Of a DNA stretch of 5,095 bases, positions 1 through 5,095 are shown one piece after another. The first letter of the stretch is position 1. Every line of letters begins with the position of its first letter. The stretch covers positions 1 through 5,095 of the forward strand of contig JBBINN010000216.1 of NCBI GenBank assembly GCA_037443885.1, written 5' to 3'. Under the pieces are notes generated by a model. The model was given only the letters and a program-made list of their open reading frames with translations. It was not told the origin of the DNA and made no database searches. The stretch comes from SG8-30 sp037443885 (GTDB lineage: Bacteria; Pseudomonadota; Gammaproteobacteria; Steroidobacterales; Steroidobacteraceae). The translations under genes and the position numbers were made by a program.

Positions 1-342
1 ACCCCGGACATTGAATCGCGCCGTCAGGCGCATGAAGCGCGGGTCCAGCGTATCCACCAGGTGCCCGAGAATCTCGTTGGTGACGGCTTCGTGGAAAGCG
101 CCGCGGTCACGAAAGGCCCACACGTACAGCTTCAGCGACTTCAACTCCACGCAGCGCTCGTCGGGCACGTACTCGAGGAGCAGCGTCGCGAAGTCCGGCT
201 GGCCCGTCTTGGGGCACAGACAGGTGAACTCCGGGATTTCCATCCGGATGGTGTAGTCCCGCCCCGGCGCCGGGTTGGGGAAGGTCTCGAGGGCGGCTCC
301 GGGCCGGTTGAGGCGCGCGCCGAGCGGCTCTTGCGTTGCCAA
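1..342 (-). CDS. queF: NADPH-dependent 7-cyano-7-deazaguanine (preQ0) reductase QueF, short (type I) form; 3' end cut by window edge
   Basis: QueF is a cytoplasmic enzyme that reduces the nitrile of preQ0 to the aminomethyl group of preQ1 using NADPH, a late step in making queuosine for the tRNA wobble position. The 114 visible residues give a near-complete unimodular enzyme. A conserved lead-in (ETFPNPAPGRDYTI, residues 19-32) is followed by the active-site motif FTCLCPKTGQPDFA (39-52). By alignment with the Bacillus enzyme, Cys43 is the thioimide-forming nucleophile and Asp50 the general acid. The NADPH-binding QueF motif VELKSLKLY is at 65-73 and the His84-Glu85 pair lies in GAFHEAVTN. The reading continues to NVRG at the window edge, so probably only about 12-20 residues are missing. 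The start is TTG at 342-340: the frame is closed by TGA at 363-361, no other start codon lies between, and the next ATG (243-241) would remove the conserved lead-in. The gene is divergent from smc. The family call is very secure; the exact start is likely. Confidence 0.96.
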   Translation of the reverse strand, partial: MATQEPLGARLNRPGAALETFPNPAPGRDYTIRMEIPEFTCLCPKTGQPDFATLLLEYVPDERCVELKSLKLYVWAFRDRGAFHEAVTNEILGHLVDTLDPRFMRLTARFNVRG

Positions 343-357
343 TGGGGTCCCGTCAGG

Positions 358-387
358 TCGTCATTTGGAGGCACCTTAATTTACACT
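358..387 (+). promoter_or_regulatory. Weak candidate sigma-70 promoter for smc-zipA-ligA
   Basis: TCGTCA (358-363, 4 of 6 matches to TTGACA) and TACACT (382-387, 4 of 6 matches to TATAAT) are separated by 18 bp, within the A/T-richest part of the spacer. Transcription would then begin near position 394, giving a leader of roughly 54 nt that includes the inverted repeat at 400-424. Each element is only a partial match, so this is a best guess. A plausible opposite-strand -10 for queF (TAAATT, minus strand 383-378) overlaps it but has no convincing -35. Confidence 0.25.
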
Positions 388-399
388 AGCGGGATTTAC

Positions 400-424
400 C
401 GGGCCACGCGTATCGCGCGGCCCG
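400..424. repeat. G+C-rich inverted repeat / potential hairpin in the divergent spacer
   Basis: Arms 400-410 and 414-424 are complementary over 11 positions with one mismatch, around a 3-nt centre (TAT). Read as RNA from the minus strand the mismatch becomes a G-U pair, making the stem continuous in that direction; on the plus strand it is an A-C mismatch. No run of T follows on either side, so it does not look like an intrinsic terminator. It lies 23 bp before the smc start. It could be a protein-binding palindrome or a leader hairpin; the sequence does not decide between them. Confidence 0.55.
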
Positions 425-447
425 CTCCACCTGAATACAGGGGCCGG

Positions 448-3400
448 ATGCGCCTTTCCAAGATCAAGCTCGCGGGATTCAAGTCGTTCGTCGACCCGAC
501 CGCGATCAACCTGCCGAGCAACCTGACCGGGGTCGTCGGTCCTAACGGCTGCGGCAAGTCCAACATCATCGACGCCGTGCGCTGGGTCATGGGCGAGATC
601 TCCGCCAAGCACCTGCGCGGTGACTCGATGAGCGACGTCATCTTCAACGGATCCGGCGGGCGCAAGCCGGTCGGTACGGCGTCCGTCGAACTCGTGTTCG
701 ACAACGCGGACGGCACGATTTCCGGCGCGTACGCCAGCTTCGCCGAGGTGTCCTTGAAGCGCGTCGTCTCGCGCGACGGTACCTCGACCTATTTCATCAA
801 CGGCGCGCGCTGCCGGCGCAAGGACATCACCCAGCTGTTCCTCGGGACGGGCCTTGGTTCTCGTAGCTACGCGATCATCGAGCAGGGCATGATTTCGCGC
901 CTGATCGAGGCCAAGCCGGACGACATGCGCGCCTTCATCGAGGAGGCGGCCGGCATCTCGAAGTACAAGGAGCGCCGGCGCGAGACCGAGAACCGCATCG
1001 CGCACACCCGCGAAAACCTCGAACGTCTCAACGACCTGCGTGAGGAGGTCGACAAGCAGATCCGCCACCTTCAACGCCAGGCGGCGGTCGCGCGCCGATT
1101 CCGCGAGCTGAAGGATCAGGAACGGCGTCTGCACGCGGAAGTGCTGGTGCTCCGGCTGAACGACCTCGAGGCCGACCGCGCCTCGAAGGACCAGCTCGCG
1201 CGCGAGAGGGAACTGGCGATGCAGGCGGCGATCGCCACCCTGCGCGGCAGCGAGGCCGGAATCGAGCGTGCCCGCGCCCTGCATGCCGAGCGCAACGACG
1301 AGCTCGCCCGTGTCCAGGGCCGCTATTACCAGGCTGGCGCCGAGGCTGCACGCAGCGAGCAGGCGCTGCGCCATGCGCGCGAACTTCGCGACCGGTTGCG
1401 CAACGACCTGGAATCGGTCGTCGCTGCACTCGACGAGGCCCGTGTGCTCCTCGCCCGCGACCAGCAGCAGCTGGACGAGCTCGCCGCCATGATGGCCGAA
1501 AGCGAGCCGGAGCTCGAGGCAGCGCGGGCCGCCGAGCAGGCATCGCGGGCGGCGCTCGCGTCCGCCGAGCAGGCCATGCAGCAGTGGCAGTCGCAGTGGG
1601 AGGAGTTCAGCACTGCGGCCGCATCAGCTTCGCGCAAGACCCTCGTCGAGCGGACGCGCATCGAGCAGCTCGAGCTGCGCCTGCACCGCCTGCTCGCGCA
1701 ACGCGAGCGACTGGAGCGCGACCGCGATGCGCTGACGGCGGTCGACCTCGAGTCCGAGACTGCGCGTGCCGCCTCGCTGGAGCAGCAATGCCGGGAGCGC
1801 GTCGCCGGCCTGCAGTCGTCGGTCGCCGGCACCCTGCAGGCGCTCCAGGCCGCCCGGGTCCGCGAGCGGTCCCTCGGCTCCGAGCTCGATGCGGCGCGCA
1901 CCGCGGCGCAGCAGGCGCGCGGTCGGCTGGTATCGCTCGAGGCCCTGCAGAAGGCCGCTCTCGGGCAGGTTCAGGGCCGCGTCGTCGAGTGGCTGGCGGG
2001 TCAGGGACTCGCGGGCCGGCCGCGGGTGGCGGAGCAGATCGAGGTCGATGCGGGTTGGGAGCGTGCCGTCGAGACGGTGCTCGGTGACTACCTCGAAGCG
2101 GTCTGCGTCGACGGCCTCGACGCGGTTGCCGAAGTGATCGATGGGCTGAGCGCGGGTCACGTGGGCTTCGTGTCGCTCGAAGGCGGCGCCGAGCACGTGT
2201 CTTCCGGGCTGGCCGCCAAGGTCCGCGGCCCCGGTGGCCTGCCGGGCCTGCTTGCGGGCGTTTCGGCCGTGGACACGCTCGGTGAGGCGCTGGCGCGGCG
2301 GCGGGGGCTTCGGCCCGGGGAATCCGTCATAACGCGCGACGGCATCTGGATCGGTCCCGGCTGGCTGCGGGTGACGCGCGACCCGGATGCGCACGCCGGC
2401 GTGCTGGAGCGGGAGCGCGAGCTTCGGACGCTGCGCGAGGCTGCGGCCGAAGCGGCGGAGCGCGCGACCGGGATCGAGGCATCGCTGGCCGAGGCCCGCG
2501 AGGAACTGCGGCGGCTTGAAGACCGCCGCGACGACGAGCAGCGCGAGGCCAACGCTGCGCATCGCGACCATGTCAACGCCCGAGCGCAGCTGGATGCCCT
2601 GCGGGCCCGTGCCCAGCAGGCGGCCCAGCGCGTCGAGCGGATCATGCAGGAGATCGGCGAGGCCGCGGCCAGCATCGCGGCTGACGAGGCCGAGACGCGG
2701 ACCGCCCGTCAGGCTCTCGAGGAGGGGCTGGCGGAGATGCAGTCGCTCGAGGACCGCCGCGCCCCGCTCGAGGCCGAGCGTGAGAGTCTGCGCGCGGCGC
2801 TGGACGACGCCCGCCGGCAAGCGGCGGCGGACACGGCGGCGATGCAGCAGGTGGCGATACGCGTGGAGTCGCAGCGCTCGACGCTGGCATCCGTTCGCAA
2901 CGCCCTCGAGCGCGTGCAGCACCAGGTGTCGCAGTACTCGGCGAGGCGCGACCAGGTAGAGTCGCAGCTGGCGGGGGGCGAGGCGCCCATTGCGGGACTC
3001 GAAGCGACGCTGCAGGGCCAGCTCGAACTCAGGCTTGCGGTCGAGCAGGAACTCACCGAGGCGCGGCGCGCCCTCGACGAGGCCGATGCACGGATGCGGG
3101 AGCTCGAGCAGGAGCGCCTCGGCTACGAGGCGGCGGTGAACGCAGCGCGCGAGGCCTCGGAGCAGATCCGGTTCGCGGTCCAGGAGTCGCAGCTGCGTCG
3201 CGACTCGTTGCTCGAGCAGTTCGCCGCGACGCGGCTCGAACTCGACGAGGTCCGGGCCCAGATCCCGGTCGAAGCCAGCGCCGCCGCCTGGGAGTCTTCG
3301 CTCGCCGAGGTCACCGGCAGGATCGAGCGGCTCGGAGCGGTGAACCTGGCGTCGATCGAGGAGCTGACCGAGCAGACCGAGCGCAAGGAGTACCTCGACC

Positions 3401-3945
3401 GGCAGTTCGCCGACCTCACCGAGGCGCTCAACACCCTGGACGAGGCGATCCGCAAGATCGACCGCGAGACACGCACCCGATTCCAGGATACGTTCGACCG
3501 CATCAACGCCGGCCTCAAGGAGAAGTTCCCGCGGCTGTTCGGCGGTGGCAGCGCCTACCTCGAACTCGTTGGTGAAGAAGTACTGTCGTCCGGAGTGACC
3601 GTGATGGCGCGGCCGCCGGGCAAGCGCAACGCCACGATCAGCCAGCTCTCCGGCGGCGAGAAGGCCCTGACTGCCGTGGCGCTGGTCTTCTCGATCTTCG
3701 AGCTGAACCCTGCGCCTTTCTGCATACTCGACGAGGTCGACGCGCCTCTCGACGACCACAATGTCAACCGGTTCTGCGACATCGTTCGCGACATGTCGGA
3801 GCGGGTGCAGTTCATCTTCGTCACGCACAACAAGAGCACCATGGAGCTGGCCCGGCAGCTCGTCGGCGTCACGATGAACGAGCCGGGTGTTTCCCGGCTG
3901 GTGGCTGTAGACGTCGATGAGGCCGTACGGATGGCCGCAAGCTAG
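448..3945 (+). CDS. smc: Chromosome segregation/condensation ATPase Smc
   Basis: Smc is the ATPase of the bacterial condensin complex. It forms dimers that, with the kleisin ScpA and with ScpB (neither in this window), organise and help separate replicated chromosomes. The 1165-aa protein has the usual family length and all parts. An N-terminal ATPase half carries Walker A GPNGCGKS (31-38), the arginine-finger region KHLRGDS (Arg57) and the Q-loop in IIEQG (Gln146). A first coiled coil rich in Glu, Arg, Ala and Gln spans about 165-500, the hinge about 505-650 (ending near GESVITRDG and GWLRV), and the returning coiled coil about 655-1005. The C-terminal half has signature LSGGEKALTA (1067-1076), Walker B CILDEVDAPLDD (1092-1103, catalytic Glu1096) and the switch histidine in FVTHNK (His1127). 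The ATG at 448 begins the family-typical MRLSKIKLAGFKSF and is preceded by AGGGG at 439-443. The frame is open further upstream, but that stretch overlaps queF antisense and resembles nothing. No damage is seen. The gene leads a unit with zipA and ligA. Confidence 0.98.
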   Translation: MRLSKIKLAGFKSFVDPTAINLPSNLTGVVGPNGCGKSNIIDAVRWVMGEISAKHLRGDSMSDVIFNGSGGRKPVGTASVELVFDNADGTISGAYASFAEVSLKRVVSRDGTSTYFINGARCRRKDITQLFLGTGLGSRSYAIIEQGMISRLIEAKPDDMRAFIEEAAGISKYKERRRETENRIAHTRENLERLNDLREEVDKQIRHLQRQAAVARRFRELKDQERRLHAEVLVLRLNDLEADRASKDQLARERELAMQAAIATLRGSEAGIERARALHAERNDELARVQGRYYQAGAEAARSEQALRHARELRDRLRNDLESVVAALDEARVLLARDQQQLDELAAMMAESEPELEAARAAEQASRAALASAEQAMQQWQSQWEEFSTAAASASRKTLVERTRIEQLELRLHRLLAQRERLERDRDALTAVDLESETARAASLEQQCRERVAGLQSSVAGTLQALQAARVRERSLGSELDAARTAAQQARGRLVSLEALQKAALGQVQGRVVEWLAGQGLAGRPRVAEQIEVDAGWERAVETVLGDYLEAVCVDGLDAVAEVIDGLSAGHVGFVSLEGGAEHVSSGLAAKVRGPGGLPGLLAGVSAVDTLGEALARRRGLRPGESVITRDGIWIGPGWLRVTRDPDAHAGVLERERELRTLREAAAEAAERATGIEASLAEAREELRRLEDRRDDEQREANAAHRDHVNARAQLDALRARAQQAAQRVERIMQEIGEAAASIAADEAETRTARQALEEGLAEMQSLEDRRAPLEAERESLRAALDDARRQAAADTAAMQQVAIRVESQRSTLASVRNALERVQHQVSQYSARRDQVESQLAGGEAPIAGLEATLQGQLELRLAVEQELTEARRALDEADARMRELEQERLGYEAAVNAAREASEQIRFAVQESQLRRDSLLEQFAATRLELDEVRAQIPVEASAAAWESSLAEVTGRIERLGAVNLASIEELTEQTERKEYLDRQFADLTEALNTLDEAIRKIDRETRTRFQDTFDRINAGLKEKFPRLFGGGSAYLELVGEEVLSSGVTVMARPPGKRNATISQLSGGEKALTAVALVFSIFELNPAPFCILDEVDAPLDDHNVNRFCDIVRDMSERVQFIFVTHNKSTMELARQLVGVTMNEPGVSRLVAVDVDEAVRMAAS

Positions 3946-3946
3946 C

Positions 3947-3952
3947 GGAGGG
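3947..3952 (+). promoter_or_regulatory. Strong Shine-Dalgarno sequence of zipA
   Basis: GGAGGG sits just after the smc stop codon, with 7 nt between GGAGG and the zipA ATG at 3959. It fixes the zipA start at 3959 over the in-frame ATG at 3917, which lies inside smc and would put charged residues and a Gly/Asn-rich stretch before the membrane helix. The start is close enough to the smc stop that reinitiation by the same ribosomes is possible. Confidence 0.8.
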
Positions 3953-3958
3953 AATCGG

Positions 3959-4969
3959 ATGCCGGAGCTGCGCTGGATACTCGTCGCCGTCGGCGCGCTG
4001 TTCGTGGCAGGGCTCTGGTTCTGGGAGTCGCGCCGGACGCGTCTGCCGAGCGGCACCGGCGCCGCGACGGACGCCGCCGCGACGGGTCGCGCCGAACCGC
4101 GGCTCGGAACTTCCGAGGATCCGCACCCTGCGGACGGGCCGGCGTACGACGATGTCGCGACCGACGCGTCCACGAAGGCGCCGCAGGAGGCGGCGGAGCC
4201 TCCGCCCATCCGCGCCACGCGCCATGAGCGTATAGGCCCGCCCGACCCGCCCGTGGTCGAGATTCCGGCGGACGCCGAGCCCGAACTCGCGCCGCCACCT
4301 CGCAGCGACAGGGACGTGCCGCCGTCGATCTCCTACCGGGCCATCCAGGAGGAACTCGACGCCCTGCCGCCCGACCTCGAGCATGCGGAGCCGCCGCAGG
4401 ACGAGTACACGCGGCGCGAGCCGTGGGTGCGAACCCAGCCCCTGGACCGGGAGCAGATCCGGCGCGCGCAGGAGGAAGAGGACGAGGCCGAGCGCTTGCT
4501 GGCCGCCGAGCGGAGCGAGGGCTCGGCTGAGCGCGAGCTTGCCTCCAGGCAGCGCATCGTCGCCCTGCGGCTCGTGTCCACGGGCGAGCGCTGGGACGGC
4601 CGCGCCGTGGTCGAGGCCCTCCAGCTGGAAGGGCTCGTATTCGGCAAGTACTCGATCTTCCACCGCGAGCACGCGGGCAACAAGTCCGTGTTCTACGTCG
4701 CCAGCATGGTCGAGCCCGGTTCCTTCGATCTGGACCGTCTCGATTCCCTGAGCTTCCCGGGCATATCGCTTTTCGCGGTCGTCCCCGGATCCGTGGAGGC
4801 CCCGGCGGTGTTCGACATGATGCTGGCCACGGGCCGCCGCCTTGCGGACCGCCTGCAGGGTCAGTTGCAGGACGAGCAGGGCAGCACGTTGACAGCGCAA
4901 CGCATCCTGAATCTGCGCGAAGAGCTCGTGCACCTCGAGCACGTCGCGCGGCGACTGCGGGCGACCTGA
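3959..4969 (+). CDS. zipA: Cell division protein ZipA
   Basis: ZipA is an inner-membrane protein that binds the C-terminal tail of FtsZ and tethers and stabilises the Z ring early in division. The 336-aa product shows the family's three parts. A single N-terminal membrane helix (about residues 5-22, with two Trp near its end) is followed by positive residues (SRRTR), which fits the N-out topology of ZipA. A long low-complexity linker (about 27-197) comes next: Pro-, Ala- and Asp/Glu-rich at first, then a very charged, probably helical stretch (about 162-197). The FtsZ-binding domain (about 199-334) has family hallmarks: GLVFGKYSIFHR (225-236, compare IFG..IYHR in E. coli), MVEPGSF (250-256, compare MVKPGTF), FPGISLF (266-272) and the closing LTAQRI and Leu/Glu-rich helix. 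The linker is poor in Gln, unlike the P/Q-rich region of E. coli ZipA. The gene follows smc by 13 bp and precedes ligA by 17 bp, as in Pseudomonas. Identification rests mainly on the C-terminal domain and gene order. Confidence 0.95.
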   Translation: MPELRWILVAVGALFVAGLWFWESRRTRLPSGTGAATDAAATGRAEPRLGTSEDPHPADGPAYDDVATDASTKAPQEAAEPPPIRATRHERIGPPDPPVVEIPADAEPELAPPPRSDRDVPPSISYRAIQEELDALPPDLEHAEPPQDEYTRREPWVRTQPLDREQIRRAQEEEDEAERLLAAERSEGSAERELASRQRIVALRLVSTGERWDGRAVVEALQLEGLVFGKYSIFHREHAGNKSVFYVASMVEPGSFDLDRLDSLSFPGISLFAVVPGSVEAPAVFDMMLATGRRLADRLQGQLQDEQGSTLTAQRILNLREELVHLEHVARRLRAT

Positions 4970-4979
4970 AGCCGCGCAG
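4955..4979 (+). other. Possible RNA hairpin across the zipA stop codon
   Basis: CTGCGGGC (4955-4962) can pair with GCCGCGCAG (4971-4979): eight base pairs with one bulged G (4974) and an 8-nt loop that contains the zipA TGA. It ends 7 nt before the ligA ATG. There is no following T run, so it is not an intrinsic terminator. In DNA this G+C-rich, short imperfect stems arise easily by chance, so a role in ligA translation is only a possibility. Confidence 0.3.
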
Positions 4980-4986
4980 TGCCTTC

Positions 4987-5095
4987 ATGACGACGCCTCC
5001 TTCCAGGGTAGTCGAGCAGGTCAGGCGCCTTCGGACCGAGATCGAACACCACAACTACCGCTACTTCGTCCTCGATGACCCGGAGATTCCGGACG
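4987..5095 (+). CDS. ligA: NAD+-dependent DNA ligase LigA, N-terminal fragment cut by window edge
   Basis: LigA seals nicks in duplex DNA using NAD+ and is the essential replicative ligase of bacteria. Only 36 codons are visible, covering domain Ia, which binds the NMN half of NAD+ and is specific to NAD+-dependent ligases. Residues RLRTEIEHHNYRYFVLDDP (14-32) followed by EIPD (33-36) match the family pattern closely. Tyr26 corresponds to E. coli Tyr22 and Asp36 to Asp32. The position equivalent to E. coli His23 is Phe27; many ligases have Tyr there. The rest of domain Ia, the adenylation domain with its KxDG lysine, and the OB, zinc, HhH and BRCT parts lie outside. The ATG at 4987 gives a normal N-terminal length, but no clear Shine-Dalgarno sequence lies in the 17-bp gap after zipA, so translational coupling is likely. 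The position after smc-zipA matches known gammaproteobacterial gene order and strengthens the call. Confidence 0.94.
   Translation, partial: MTTPPSRVVEQVRRLRTEIEHHNYRYFVLDDPEIPD

Larger units (their letters stand above)
343..447. promoter_or_regulatory. Divergent queF/smc intergenic region
   Basis: This 105-bp spacer separates the divergent starts of queF (TTG at 342) and smc (ATG at 448), so promoters for both directions should lie here or just inside the genes. Its middle (about 361-400) is clearly more A/T-rich than the surrounding coding DNA, as expected for promoter elements. It contains an 11-bp-arm inverted repeat (400-424) and the smc ribosome binding site (AGGGG at 439-443). That it is regulatory follows from gene layout; no operator of a known regulator is recognisable. 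A CTG...CAG pair at 431-440 has a spacing that does not fit a LexA box. Confidence 0.6.

Noticed and set aside
11..256. Short plus-strand frame starting at position 11
   Set aside because: It is antisense to conserved queF codons; the minus-strand reading contains the catalytic QueF motifs.
367..372. GGAGGC on the plus strand as a ribosome site for a leader peptide before smc
   Set aside because: No ATG, GTG or TTG follows at a usable distance.
430..441. LexA-like box (CTG...CAG) before smc
   Set aside because: The spacing between CTG and CAG is only 4 bp, whereas LexA boxes of this group have CTGT-N8-ACAG.
61..447. In-frame upstream extension of smc to position 61
   Set aside because: The added 129 codons lie antisense to conserved queF and have no resemblance to Smc. 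The ATG at 448 gives the family-typical N-terminus and has a ribosome site.
376..1374. 332-codon minus-strand frame opposite the Smc N-terminal domain
   Set aside because: It is a shadow of the smc ATPase region and the divergent spacer, with no recognisable motif.
1624..4218. Very long (864-codon) open frame on the minus strand opposite smc and early zipA
   Set aside because: It runs antisense to an intact, fully recognisable Smc. Its composition is what high-GC coiled-coil coding DNA gives in an antisense frame, it matches no known family, and it crosses the smc-zipA junction.
3942..5054. Minus-strand frames of 357-370 codons opposite zipA
   Set aside because: They are Arg/Pro/Ala-rich antisense shadows of a high-GC gene; the plus-strand ZipA reading has a membrane helix, a conserved domain and a strong ribosome site.

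Overview
This is an ordinary, well-conserved housekeeping region from a high-GC gammaproteobacterium. Three things support that placement. A ZipA-type division protein is a gammaproteobacterial hallmark. The order smc-zipA-ligA is the one known from Pseudomonas and relatives. Third-codon positions are overwhelmingly G or C. Because it carries a canonical Smc, the organism is probably not an enteric, Vibrio or Pasteurella relative, which use MukBEF instead. I cannot name a genus from the sequence.

Layout. Positions 1-342 (minus strand) hold the first 114 codons of queF, the nitrile reductase that makes preQ1 for queuosine-modified tRNA; its C-terminus lies beyond the left edge. A 105-bp divergent spacer (343-447) must contain control signals for both directions and holds a strong G+C-rich inverted repeat (400-424). 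On the plus strand follow smc (448-3945, complete, 1165 aa), zipA (3959-4969, complete, 336 aa) and the first 36 codons of ligA (4987-5095, cut by the right edge). The gaps of 13 and 17 bp, with no terminator between genes, indicate a single smc-zipA-ligA transcription unit.

Functionally the plus-strand genes cover chromosome organisation and segregation (Smc), tethering of FtsZ to the membrane at the division site (ZipA), and sealing of nicks during replication and repair (LigA). They do not form one biochemical pathway; the link is co-expression of cell-cycle functions. queF belongs to tRNA modification and is transcribed away from them.

I found no mobile element, CRISPR array, tRNA, rRNA, phage gene or undescribed system. 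The points worth a second look are small: the queF TTG start with a three-codon mini-ORF ahead of it, the hairpin in the divergent spacer, a possible hairpin across the zipA stop codon before a ligA start without an obvious Shine-Dalgarno sequence, and the composition of the ZipA linker.
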